Below are positions 7,478 through 14,924 of a stretch of DNA of 17,644 bases, in pieces. The stretch comes from Candidatus Krumholzibacteriia bacterium. GTDB lineage: Bacteria; Krumholzibacteriota; Krumholzibacteriia; LZORAL124-64-63. The stretch lies in NCBI GenBank assembly GCA_016744275.1, contig JADGEP010000027.1, positions 1 to 17,644 on the forward strand, given 5' to 3'. The first letter of the stretch is position 1. Every line of letters starts with the position of its first letter. The notes beneath the pieces were generated by a model that worked only from the letters and a program-made list of their open reading frames with translations, did not search any database and was not told the DNA's origin. Position numbers and translations under genes: made by a program.

Positions 7478-8410
7478 TTGACCAGAGATCGTCTCTTGCC
7501 CCGAAAGATCATGCCCCTGGGCATGTGGTTGCTGATCACCGTGTGCCTGTGCCTGGGCGAGGTGCCGACGTGGGCGGGCCAGCCGCCAGTGGTTCGTTTC
7601 GAAGCCGAATCCCAGGCCGGATGGGCCGTGGCTGAACAGTGCCAGGCCGTGTGGCAGGCCGAAGGCGCTGGTCTTGCCCAGCGCCTGTTGCCCGCCTCTG
7701 TTGTGGCCGACACGGTGGTCTGTCTCGTGCTCGAAACTGCCTCGTTCCAGCAGCACTTCGGCACCCGCATCCCGGACTGGGGCGTGGGGGTAGCGGTGGG
7801 CACGGGACGCCTGGTCGCCTTGGACCACACGCGCCTGCCGGCTGTCGGCCGCGGAGCCCGCGAAGTGTTCCTGCACGAGATGGTGCACGCCCTGCTTTTC
7901 CAGGGTGCTGACGGCCAATGGCTGCCGACTTGGCTGCACGAAGGGGCGGCCATGCACTACGGCGGCGAGTGGCGTTTTGTCGACACCGTATCTTTGGTCA
8001 TGGATGGCCAGGTGCCTGACCTGAGCCGACTGCAAAGTGCTTTTCCGGGATCAGCCGACCGGGCGGACCGGGCCTACCGCACCAGTCTGTTGGCGGTGGA
8101 ACGCTTGATGAAACAACACGGTTCTGCGGTAGTGGGCGAACTGGTGGAGGCGACCTCTCGGACCGGTAGTTTTCCGTTGGCCTTTGCCGAAGTCACCGGT
8201 GAAACCGATGGAAAATTTTACGCCGATTTTGCTGCAGCCATGCGCCTGCGTTATGGCTGGTTGGTCATGTTGACTCGGTGGCCAGGATTGTTCGTGCTGT
8301 TGGCGTTGGTACTGTTGATTGGCGGCGGGCGCAAAATGCTGCTGTCTCGGCGGCGTTTGGCCGAAATGGAAGACGAGGAACCGGCGTCCGGCGAACCGCG
8401 CCAAAACTGA
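7478..8410 (+). CDS. Membrane-anchored zinc metallopeptidase of the MA (gluzincin) type
   Basis: This is a 310-residue protein from the TTG at 7478. A positively charged start (MTRDRLLPRK) and a hydrophobic stretch ending TWAGQ make a signal peptide with probable cleavage around residue 34. The zinc site is HEMVH (133-137) followed 17 residues later by WLHEGAA, whose E155 would be the third ligand. This is the arrangement of the Peptidase_MA-like group, many of which are uncharacterised. A hydrophobic segment at about 262-284 precedes basic GGGRKMLLSRRR and an acidic tail, so the catalytic domain should face the periplasm, tethered by its C-terminus. The gene is divergent from the sirtuin across 60 bases and is followed by a candidate terminator. 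Substrate is unknown. An alternative start is the ATG at 7511. Being catalytically active is likely, since all zinc-site residues are present. Confidence 0.85.
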   Translation: MTRDRLLPRKIMPLGMWLLITVCLCLGEVPTWAGQPPVVRFEAESQAGWAVAEQCQAVWQAEGAGLAQRLLPASVVADTVVCLVLETASFQQHFGTRIPDWGVGVAVGTGRLVALDHTRLPAVGRGAREVFLHEMVHALLFQGADGQWLPTWLHEGAAMHYGGEWRFVDTVSLVMDGQVPDLSRLQSAFPGSADRADRAYRTSLLAVERLMKQHGSAVVGELVEATSRTGSFPLAFAEVTGETDGKFYADFAAAMRLRYGWLVMLTRWPGLFVLLALVLLIGGGRKMLLSRRRLAEMEDEEPASGEPRQN

Positions 8411-8461
8411 TACTGAGAACCTTTTTCCCCCTCCGTGTATTGCATTCTGCGACCTCTGCCG

Positions 8462-8490
8462 AGCGGGAATCCTTCCGCCTGCCCGCTTTT
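8462..8490 (+). terminator. Candidate rho-independent terminator after the zinc peptidase
   Basis: AGCGGG (8462-8467) pairs with CCCGCT (8482-8487), followed at once by TTTT and a few bases later by a TTTTTT run (8497-8502). The 14-base loop can form a second small stem (GCGG with CCGC) that competes with the main one. It begins about 50 bases after the stop codon. Confidence 0.4.
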
Positions 8491-8701
8491 GAACGCTTTT
8501 TTAAGTGATAAACACATTCAATACACATTTTAGCGGCAGAATTCGCCCACATGATGTCCTCAACCGCCTGATCCTTCCCTGTCGTTCCCGGCCTTTCCCG
8601 GAACGCCGCAAGGGTGCAGTGGTCTGGCACTCCGGTTGCAGTGAATGGAGTGGAACATGCCATCGATTCGATTTCGCATGATTCTTGGACACACATCATC
8701 T

Positions 8702-8707
8702 GGAGAG
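8702..8707 (+). promoter_or_regulatory. Ribosome binding site fixing a GTG start
   Basis: GGAGAG ends seven bases before GTG at 8715. It selects this start over the TTG at 8685 in the same frame and gives a clean signal peptide directly at the N-terminus. Confidence 0.65.
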
Positions 8708-8714
8708 ACGCATC

Positions 8715-9383
8715 GTGAAATCCCTGAAACCATGGCTCCTCAATTCCGCGCCGGCCGCGCTGCTGGTTCCCATTCTGCTGGTGGGCGTCGCTACCGCTCA
8801 GACCGTGGACTACGATCTGCATTGGGCCCCGAGCCCCTTGATCGATGGCGACGGCATTGTGCGCCCCGAAGCAGTGGCCTATGAGGTCTACTTGCGGGTT
8901 GGCAGCGGCAAAAGTGAATTGATTGCCACCGTCAGCGATACTGCTTACACCTTGGCCGCCGAGCCCGGTGTGGTGCAGCGCTTGTCCGTGCGTGCGGTTG
9001 ATGACGAGGGGCGCTTTTCGGCCATGAGTGCAAATTCGGATCCGATCTATTTTGAGGCGACCGAAGAAGACGATCGCGGTCTGCCGGGCATGCCGCCGGT
9101 AGCGGAACTGGGCGACAACTACCCCAATCCTTTCAACCCCGAGACCAGGGTCGTTTACGGTGTCCCCGACAATTTGAAGGGCGACGAAACCATGCGCCTG
9201 GATATCTACAACTTGCAGGGGCAACTCGTCCGGCACCTGGATGTGGAACGCACTCCGGGCTGGCATGAAGTCATGTGGGATGGCAAGGATGATAACGGTG
9301 TCGTCTCGTCCACGGGCATGTATCTGACCCGCTTTGTGGTCGGTTCGATGGTCACGACTTCAAAAATGACCATGGTGAAATAG
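8715..9383 (+). CDS. Secreted Fn3-like protein with FlgD-type C-terminal (T9SS-like sorting) domain
   Basis: This 222-residue protein starts at GTG 8715. A signal peptide (MKSLKPWLLN, then a hydrophobic core ending in GVATAQ) is followed by a domain at about 31-113 with fibronectin-III character: a Trp near the start, YEVYLRVG, then a TAYTL strand and an LSVRAVDDEG strand. A short acidic linker leads to the C-terminal domain (about 134-222). It opens with NYPNPFNPETRV and runs through LDIYNLQGQLVRHL, GWHEVMWDGKDDNG and STGMYLTRF. This is the FlgD Ig-like / type A sorting-like module widespread on exported proteins of the FCB group, where related modules direct type IX secretion. Whether it is a secretion signal here cannot be told, as no secretion gene for it is in the window. 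No enzymatic residues are apparent; a structural or binding role is likely. The gene stands alone between two terminators. Confidence 0.85.
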   Translation: MKSLKPWLLNSAPAALLVPILLVGVATAQTVDYDLHWAPSPLIDGDGIVRPEAVAYEVYLRVGSGKSELIATVSDTAYTLAAEPGVVQRLSVRAVDDEGRFSAMSANSDPIYFEATEEDDRGLPGMPPVAELGDNYPNPFNPETRVVYGVPDNLKGDETMRLDIYNLQGQLVRHLDVERTPGWHEVMWDGKDDNGVVSSTGMYLTRFVVGSMVTTSKMTMVK

Positions 9384-9432
9384 GGCGCATCCGGGCGCGA
9401 ACCTTTCCCAAACGCGATAAAATTGCTATTTT

Positions 9433-9471
9433 AGCCCCTCGTTTCTGCAAATGAGGGGCTTCTGCTTTTTT
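9433..9471 (+). terminator. Strong hairpin terminator directly before the greA ribosome binding site
   Basis: Arms 9433-9444 (AGCCCCTCGTTT) and 9449-9460 form a 12-bp stem with one G-T pair and a CTGC loop, followed after five bases by TTTTTT (9466-9471). It can terminate the preceding secreted-protein gene. The T-tract touches the AAGGA ribosome binding site of the next gene, so the hairpin may also act as an attenuator within the greA leader. Confidence 0.75.
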
Positions 9472-9476
9472 AAGGA
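9472..9476 (+). promoter_or_regulatory. Ribosome binding site deciding the greA-fusion start
   Basis: AAGGA overlaps the first possible ATG (9476) and stands five bases before the second ATG (9482), so the second is the better start. Confidence 0.65.
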
Positions 9477-9481
9477 TGAAG

Positions 9482-11725
9482 ATGACCGAGATCGAATCCG
9501 GGGGACCTTCCCTCATCAAGTTGGGTAAGCTGGCCAATACCAAGGAATTCGACAAACTCGAAAGCCTCTGGGATGAAGCCCTGAACCTCCCCGAATACAC
9601 CTGGAAAGAACTGCTCCCCATCGCCGGCCAAGTCGGGCGCCAGAACGCCACAGACCGCGCGGAACCCCTGATGATCAAATTGGTGGAGCATGTGGAAGAA
9701 AAAGACGGCGCCGCTGCGGCCCTGATCGCCGTGCTTGAGGCGGCCACCCAGCTGCCGGACGGCGGCAAGCTGGTGGGTCATCTGAAGCGCCTGTACGTGA
9801 AGGCCTATCCCGATTTTCTCGAGCTGCCGGACCTGTTGGAACTGCTCCTGCCCGAGTCCGGTGATCTGGCCGCTGCGGTCAAGACCATCGAGCTGTACGT
9901 GCAGCTTCAGACCGGTGCATTTGCTCTGGAGAACAGCTTCCTGATGCCCGGCATGGTCGAGAGTGTTAATCCGGACAACGGCGTGGTGAGCCTGCTGTTT
10001 GAAGACCGCCGGGCCGAATTTGGTCCCGCGACGATTCACAAATTGCGCCCGCGCCCAGCCGACCATTTCCCGGCCATGATTCTGTACGCTCGCGAAAAAT
10101 TGGTGGTATTGGCCAACGAGGACGCGGTCGGGTTTGTGAAGACCGCACTGCGTTCGACCCGCGAGGGCCGGATCATGTACAAGGAACTGAAGTCCCGCAT
10201 CACGGATTTGCTGGGCGACAAAGGTTGGAAGGGTTGGTGGGCAACGGCCAAGCCGGCCCTCAAGCGCGACGAGATGATCGGCATGAGCGCGGGCAGTCAG
10301 CCTTCGTTCCGCTTGCTGCGTCAAGCCGACAAATTTGAAGACCGCCTGCGCCGCGAATTTGACTTCGCCAAGACCCCACTGGACAAGCTTGTCAAAGTGA
10401 TGAGCTACCTGGACGAAGTCACCCGGGAAGAGAAAAACGGCACCTGCGACGGTTGCGTGGACGCGGACCTGCTGGTGCATTTTGGCAACGGCGCCGCCAA
10501 GGTGGCCGTCGGGGCTTTGAAAGATAATCCGGGCCTGGCTTTGGCTGGCCTGGCGCTGCACGCCGAAGTGGCGGGGCGTGGGGCAGCGGTGGCACGGCCG
10601 AATCCCAAAGCGGCAGCCTCTGTCGTGGGGCGCATTGAAGACCTGGGTGGCCTGACCCAGGAATTGCCCGAAGCCTTGCTGCATCGGGTGTTGGCCTATC
10701 TGCAACTAGCCATGCCCGATGGCTGGGGCCGTGTCTGGGCTGCGGTTTTGCTGCGCTCTGGCAAAAGGGCGTGCGACTCGATCACCCGTGGCCTGATCGA
10801 AGGCAAGCAGACCGAAGCCTTGAAGGGCGCCTTGATCAAGACCGCCGAACGGCCGACTTCGAGCCCGGACTTGATGGGCTGGATGTGGCGCTCCCGCTAT
10901 GGCAGCGGCGCCGCGTCCCAGTTTGTCCTGAGCCTGGAAGAACTGCCGGAATCCCGCATGGCCGACAGCATGTTCAACCTGCTGGATTCCATCGGCAACC
11001 TCTATGGCATGTCGCTGGAAGAGAAGCATCTCAAGGTTCTGGAAAGTGCTCGGGCGGCCTTGGCCACTCAGCACAACCGTCCCTTGCTGGGCTTGATTGA
11101 CCAGGCTGACCGCCGCGAAGCCATCCGGCTGAAGGGTATCCTGGAAAACAACGCCGGACTCAGCCCCGCCCAGCGCACCCAGTTGCTGGGCTACCTGCGC
11201 AGCAAGTATGGCGACATCTTCATCGAGATCACGCGCGAGTGGGAAGAGGCGGCCACCATCTATACGACCGAAGATGGTTTGCGCACCTATCAGGACGCCC
11301 TGAACCACATCGTGGATATCGAAGTGCCGGAAGTGGCCAAGCAGATTGGCGAGGCCGCGGCCCATGGCGATTTGTCGGAGAACGCGGAATACACCGCGGC
11401 TTTGGAAAAACGCGACCAGTTGGCCAGCCGGGCGACCCGTATGAAAAACGAATTGCTGCTCGCCAGGGTCATCAACCTGGAAATGTCGGGCAGTGATTTT
11501 GTGAACATCGGCACCCGCGTGACGGTGCACGCGATTGAGGCCGACGTCCAAGAGGTGTACACTTTCCTGGGACCGTGGGACACCGAAGTGGAAAACAAAG
11601 TGCTGAACTACCAGGCACCACTGGCTTTGGCCTTCATGGGGTCAAAAGTCGGCGATACGGTGAGTTTTGGTGAAGGCGATGAGAAACGTACTTGGGAGAT
11701 CCAGGAGATCGTGCCGGCTGTCTGA
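9482..11725 (+). CDS. greA: Long GreA-family transcript cleavage factor (C-terminal GreA with ~590-residue N-terminal extension)
   Basis: This 747-residue protein ends in a complete GreA (about 590-747). It has a coiled-coil hairpin whose tip reads HGDLSENAEY, with D630 and E633 matching the acidic pair that GreA inserts into RNA polymerase to trigger cleavage of backtracked RNA. An FKBP-like domain follows (INLEMSGSDFVNIGTRV to the end). Ordinary GreA is about 158 residues. The N-terminal part is mostly helical and repeat-like at first. A small beta-rich patch around 155-190 (MVESVNPDNGVVSLLF) comes next, then a segment with KELKSRITDLLG and WKGWW, which I recall from the long GreA proteins of spirochaetes and chlamydiae. 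A further all-helical region fills 300-590. Its role is unknown; extra contacts to RNA polymerase or ribosome are possible. The gene is flanked by terminators and probably has its own promoter, not identified. No short GreA is visible in the window. Confidence 0.9.
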   Translation: MTEIESGGPSLIKLGKLANTKEFDKLESLWDEALNLPEYTWKELLPIAGQVGRQNATDRAEPLMIKLVEHVEEKDGAAAALIAVLEAATQLPDGGKLVGHLKRLYVKAYPDFLELPDLLELLLPESGDLAAAVKTIELYVQLQTGAFALENSFLMPGMVESVNPDNGVVSLLFEDRRAEFGPATIHKLRPRPADHFPAMILYAREKLVVLANEDAVGFVKTALRSTREGRIMYKELKSRITDLLGDKGWKGWWATAKPALKRDEMIGMSAGSQPSFRLLRQADKFEDRLRREFDFAKTPLDKLVKVMSYLDEVTREEKNGTCDGCVDADLLVHFGNGAAKVAVGALKDNPGLALAGLALHAEVAGRGAAVARPNPKAAASVVGRIEDLGGLTQELPEALLHRVLAYLQLAMPDGWGRVWAAVLLRSGKRACDSITRGLIEGKQTEALKGALIKTAERPTSSPDLMGWMWRSRYGSGAASQFVLSLEELPESRMADSMFNLLDSIGNLYGMSLEEKHLKVLESARAALATQHNRPLLGLIDQADRREAIRLKGILENNAGLSPAQRTQLLGYLRSKYGDIFIEITREWEEAATIYTTEDGLRTYQDALNHIVDIEVPEVAKQIGEAAAHGDLSENAEYTAALEKRDQLASRATRMKNELLLARVINLEMSGSDFVNIGTRVTVHAIEADVQEVYTFLGPWDTEVENKVLNYQAPLALAFMGSKVGDTVSFGEGDEKRTWEIQEIVPAV

Positions 11726-11766
11726 TAATTGAGCAGACGGGTGGCGCTTGAACTCACATCGAGTAC

Positions 11767-11802
11767 AGCCGCACTGGGAAAAATATTCCCGGTGCGGCTT
11801 TT
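11767..11802 (+). terminator. Rho-independent terminator after greA
   Basis: Arms AGCCGCACTGGGAA (11767-11780) and its partner at 11786-11799 form a 14-bp stem with one G-T pair and a five-base AAATA loop, running into TTTT at 11799-11802. It begins about 40 bases after the stop codon. Confidence 0.85.
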
Positions 11803-11936
11803 CTCGTTCAGGTGGCAGGGATCATTCTGCAGGAAGGTCGCTCTGTCAAGACACTGTATGCCTAAAAATGCACGAAAAAGACAATAAACCCCCTCGGAAA
11901 ATCTGTAAATATGCGCTAGGTGATTTCTTTCTCATC

Positions 11937-11996
11937 CGGAACGCAAATTGCGAAACAGCCTTCGGGAAAACCCGCATGCCCCGATAAGGGGTTCCG
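11937..11996 (+). ncRNA. Candidate structured leader RNA of the pilus-type operon
   Basis: CGGAAC (11937-11942) can pair with GTTCCG (11991-11996), closing a 60-base segment. The segment contains three small hairpins: GCA-AAT-TGC (11943-11951), CGGG-AAAA-CCCG (11963-11974) and CCC-GATAA-GGG (11980-11990). The closed segment ends about 38 bases before the ATPase ATG. Stems are short and no known RNA class was recognised. Part of it, CGCAAATTGCG, could equally be a palindromic protein operator. Confidence 0.25.
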
Positions 11997-12033
11997 TGTT
12001 TGCTGTTCGCTTTGCACCGCATTGGGAGAGGTA

Positions 12034-13719
12034 ATGGCGCAGGTTAAAACAAAAAGACTCGGCCAGATTCTGGTGGATGCAGGGACGATCACGGCTGAAA
12101 AGCTGGACATGGCCCTGCGCGAGCAAAGCCAGACAGGTGAAAAGCTGGGCATGACCCTGCAACGTCTGGGGATCTGCTCGGAAAAGGAAATCGCCAAGGT
12201 TCTGGCCGGACAGGCCGGGGTCGAGTGCATCGAACTGCCCCAGGTCGAAGTCGATAGCAAGGCGCTGGAGCTGGTCGCCCGCGAATTTGCGGAAAAACGT
12301 TCGCTGATGCCCCTGCACCTGACCGGCAGCACGCTTCAGGTGGCCATGGCCAACCCCCTGGATTTGATGACGACTGACGAATTGTCGCGGCTGACGGGCA
12401 AGTACATCGAAGTTGTGCATGCGCCTGAAAGCGAGATCAAGGACGCCCAGACCCGCCACTACGGTATGAACGCCGACGACGCCAGTGAGGCACCGCACCT
12501 GATCAAGATGGCCAAGGATGCGTTGGCGAGCGGCGTGAAACTTGGGGACGAAGATTCGCCCTTTATCCGGCTGACCGACATGCTCATCCGCAGGGGCGTG
12601 GTCGAGGGCGCCACTGATATTCATATCGAACCCGAAGAAAAAGTCCTGCGTTGCCGTTACCGCATCGACGGCGGACTGACTCAGGGAGCTATCCTGCCCC
12701 GTGAGTTGCTGACCATTGTCATCACCCGCATCAAGATCATGGCCGAGATGGACATTTCCGAAAGCCGCGTGCCCCAGGATGGTCGCATCCTGTTTGACAC
12801 CGGGCGGCGCAAAGTTGACTTGCGCGTTTCGACATTTCCCACGGTGCACGGCGAGGGCATCGTTTGCCGAATCCTGGACAAGGAAGCCCTCATTGTGGGC
12901 CTTGATCGGTTGGGCATGCCCGACGACATGGGCGAGCAGTTTCGCCGGGATATCACCAAGCCCAACGGCATCATTCTGGTGACGGGCCCGACGGGGTCCG
13001 GCAAGACCACCACGCTGTATTCGGCCCTCACATTTCTGAACAAACCCGATACGAAGATCATCACCCTGGAAGATCCGGTTGAGTACGAATTGCCGGTGAT
13101 CAATCAAGCCCAGATCAATACCGCCCAGGGGTTCACTTTTGCCAAGGGACTGCGCGCGATTTTGCGGCAGGATCCAGACATTCTGCTGGTGGGTGAAATC
13201 CGGGATGTGGAGACGGCGCAAATGGCCATCCGGGCGGCTTTGACGGGACATCTGGTGTTCAGCACTCTGCATACCAACAGTGCCGCCGGCGCCATTCCGC
13301 GCCTGTTGGACATGGGCATCGAGCCGTTCCTGTTGTCGGCCACCCTGGTTTCGGTGGTGGCGCAGCGGTTGATCCGCACGATTTGTCCCGAGTGCGGCGA
13401 GTCGGTGAAGCCGGATGCGGCCGACCTCGAAGCGATGAATTTGTCGGAGGCCGACGTGGCCATGCTGGCCGGGGCCAATACCCGTGAGGGCAAAGGCTGT
13501 TCCATCTGTCGCCAATCCGGCTACCGCGGGCGCATGGCCATTTTCGAATACCTGTCCATCGACAATGAGATCCGCACGATGGTCGCCGAGGGTAAGGATG
13601 GCGGAGCCATTGCCGCGGAGGCCGAGCGCCAGGGACAACGCTCTTTACGGGATGATGGCCTGGTCAAATACCGCGACGGGCTCACCACTCTCAAGGAAGT
13701 CATGAAGGTGGTGACGTGA
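12034..13719 (+). CDS. pilB: Type IV pilus / type II secretion assembly ATPase with MshEN domain
   Basis: This 561-residue cytoplasmic hexameric ATPase powers assembly of the pilus or pseudopilus. The N-terminus is an MshEN domain with two 24-residue motifs (8-31 starting RLGQ, 37-60 starting KLGM) separated by exactly five residues, the pattern that binds c-di-GMP in MshE. Then come the linker region with DIHIEP (195-200), Walker A GPTGSGKT (318-325), the Asp-box around 346-352, Walker B DILLVGE (382-388) and the His box GHLVFSTLHTN (405-415). Two Cys pairs (C451/C454 and C489/C492) form the zinc site of GspE/PilB-type, extension, ATPases, which PilT lacks. The ATG at 12034 follows GGAGAGG by two bases (five from its GGAG core); the frame is open further upstream but lacks family sequence. 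It overlaps the next gene by four bases (GTGA), showing translational coupling. PilB and GspE cannot be told apart firmly here. Confidence 0.95.
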   Translation: MAQVKTKRLGQILVDAGTITAEKLDMALREQSQTGEKLGMTLQRLGICSEKEIAKVLAGQAGVECIELPQVEVDSKALELVAREFAEKRSLMPLHLTGSTLQVAMANPLDLMTTDELSRLTGKYIEVVHAPESEIKDAQTRHYGMNADDASEAPHLIKMAKDALASGVKLGDEDSPFIRLTDMLIRRGVVEGATDIHIEPEEKVLRCRYRIDGGLTQGAILPRELLTIVITRIKIMAEMDISESRVPQDGRILFDTGRRKVDLRVSTFPTVHGEGIVCRILDKEALIVGLDRLGMPDDMGEQFRRDITKPNGIILVTGPTGSGKTTTLYSALTFLNKPDTKIITLEDPVEYELPVINQAQINTAQGFTFAKGLRAILRQDPDILLVGEIRDVETAQMAIRAALTGHLVFSTLHTNSAAGAIPRLLDMGIEPFLLSATLVSVVAQRLIRTICPECGESVKPDAADLEAMNLSEADVAMLAGANTREGKGCSICRQSGYRGRMAIFEYLSIDNEIRTMVAEGKDGGAIAAEAERQGQRSLRDDGLVKYRDGLTTLKEVMKVVT

Positions 13720-14918
13720 AAGAATTCCGCTACAGCGCCATGACCGCCGCCGGCCAGACCGTGACCGGAATTCAACGGGCGGTTGACGCCGAAGCATTGG
13801 CCAGTGAGCTGATGCAGCAGGGGCTGGTCCTTTTGGGCACCAAGCGCACCCTCGGTGCCTGGACCCACGCCTTCTCTCCGGCTCATCGGGCCGCCAAAAA
13901 AGAAATGCGGGACTTCACCCAACACATGGCCACTTGCCTGGGCGCGGGCATCACCGCGGTGCAGGCCATTTCTGATTTTCAGGAGACCACCGAGGGCCTG
14001 TTCAACGAAGTGCTCAACGACCTCAAAGGTGATGTCAGCAGTGGCACGCAGTTGGACGACGCTTTGGCTCGCCATCCCGACTTTTTTCCGCCGGTGTATC
14101 TGGCTCTGGTGGCGGCCGGTCAAAACTCGGGGGGACTTGATGAAGCGTTCAACGAGCTGGTGCGATACCTGGAGTGGAGCGAAGACCTGCGGGCCCAGAC
14201 GACCCAGGCGTTGATTTATCCAGCCATGCTATTGGTCGGCATCATCGGCCTGTTATTGTTGATGATGCTGTTCGTGATGCCGCGCTTCGAGGCTATTTTT
14301 GACGGCGCGAATTTTGAGCTGCCCACACTGACTGTGCGCATGATGGCCGCCGGCAATTTCATGGGACGTTGGTGGTGGGCCATCTTTGGGGTCATCACCG
14401 GCCTGTCCATCGCGGCGCAAAGCTATTTCTCCACTGAGCGTGGCGCCATGTTCCGCGATGGCATGTTGCTGCGCATTCCGGTCATTGGCCAATTCCAGAC
14501 CAAGTTGGCGTTGTCCCGCTTCGCGAAGACTTTTGCGCTGATCTCAAGTTCCGGCGTCGATCTGCTGCGCCTGTTGGACCTGATGGGCGGCGTGGTTGGC
14601 AACCGGGTGATTGCCCGGGACATCGCCACCATCCGGCTGCGGGTGGCTACTGGTGAATCTCTCACCGAGGCTTTTCAAGGCGCTCCCGTGTTTCCCCCGA
14701 TGGTGCAACGCTTGGTGGCGGTGGGCGAAAAAACCGGCTCGTTGGACACCTCGTTGCTGAAAGTTTCTGAGCATTTGGACAAGGAAATCCCGCGGGATCT
14801 AAAAAAGGTGTTCAGCATTTTTGAGGGTGTCGTCATTGCCGTACTCGGCGTGATGGTTTGTGTGGCGGCGCTGTCGCTGCTGATGCCGATCATGTCCATC
14901 CGGGCCGATGTGGGGTAG
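13716..14918 (+). CDS. pilC: Inner-membrane platform protein, GspF/PilC family
   Basis: This 400-residue polytopic membrane protein is the platform on which the assembly ATPase acts to push pilin subunits out of the membrane. It has the usual two T2SSF repeats (about 63-190 and 266-388), each containing a helical bundle; GEKTGSLDTSLLKV in the second is typical and AGQNSGGLDEAFNEL in the first is its counterpart. Predicted membrane segments lie at about 169-188, 217-235 and 370-392. A 45-residue N-terminal part (YSAMTAAGQTVTGIQRA) is the usual leader region of the family. The GTG start overlaps the ATPase stop codon. Length is normal for the family and nothing appears damaged. Confidence 0.95.
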   Translation: MKEFRYSAMTAAGQTVTGIQRAVDAEALASELMQQGLVLLGTKRTLGAWTHAFSPAHRAAKKEMRDFTQHMATCLGAGITAVQAISDFQETTEGLFNEVLNDLKGDVSSGTQLDDALARHPDFFPPVYLALVAAGQNSGGLDEAFNELVRYLEWSEDLRAQTTQALIYPAMLLVGIIGLLLLMMLFVMPRFEAIFDGANFELPTLTVRMMAAGNFMGRWWWAIFGVITGLSIAAQSYFSTERGAMFRDGMLLRIPVIGQFQTKLALSRFAKTFALISSSGVDLLRLLDLMGGVVGNRVIARDIATIRLRVATGESLTEAFQGAPVFPPMVQRLVAVGEKTGSLDTSLLKVSEHLDKEIPRDLKKVFSIFEGVVIAVLGVMVCVAALSLLMPIMSIRADVG

Positions 14919-14924
14919 GTGCAT

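Larger units (their letters stand above)
8411..8714. other. 304-base intergenic region, no gene
   Basis: The stretch holds a candidate terminator near its start (8462-8490), an AT-rich patch with a repeated ACACATT at 8512-8518 and 8523-8529 (11 bases apart, possibly a binding site or promoter surroundings), and a small GC-rich inverted repeat CGTTCC/GGAACG at 8583-8588 and 8600-8605. No convincing -35/-10 pair and no conserved RNA fold could be recognised. Confidence 0.4.
11726..12033 (+). other. 308-base intergenic region and pilus-operon leader
   Basis: No gene is seen. The left part holds the greA terminator (11767-11802). The right part is the probable promoter and leader of the pilus-type operon, AT-rich around 11860-11935 and rich in small inverted repeats at 11937-11996. 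No -35/-10 pair stands out, and a sigma54 site was looked for without success. The ATPase start is set by GGAGAGG at 12025-12031. Confidence 0.5.

Noticed and set aside
7418..8035. N-terminal extension of the sirtuin by 206 residues
   Set aside because: The extra part is antisense to the zinc peptidase, including its HEMVH region, and unlike any sirtuin; the ATG at 7417 gives the normal length.
8583..8605. CGTTCC/GGAACG inverted repeat as a terminator
   Set aside because: Only six base pairs with an 11-base loop and no T-tract; it precedes a gene rather than follows one.
8657..8884. Small frame starting at ATG 8657 with a GGAGTGGA ribosome binding site
   Set aside because: Most of it overlaps the signal-peptide gene in another frame, and its product has no feature; at most a leader peptide, which cannot be supported.
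11812..11832. Sigma54 -24/-12 promoter (GTGGCAGGG ... TCTGCA)
   Set aside because: The GG and GC pairs are 13 bases apart instead of the required 10.
11850..11996. c-di-GMP (GEMM-I) riboswitch before the pilus-type operon
   Set aside because: GGAACGCAAATTGC and nearby AAACC recall parts of the GEMM core, but the GGGACGCAAAGCC motif, the GNRA-capped second stem and the tetraloop receptor could not be laid out in order.
11932..13638. 568-codon open frame on the minus strand across the ATPase gene
   Set aside because: Runs exactly opposite the strongly conserved GspE/PilB domains; His/Gln/Arg-rich product typical of an antisense shadow. The similar long minus frames at 5294-6484 and 9470-10705 were dropped for the same reason.
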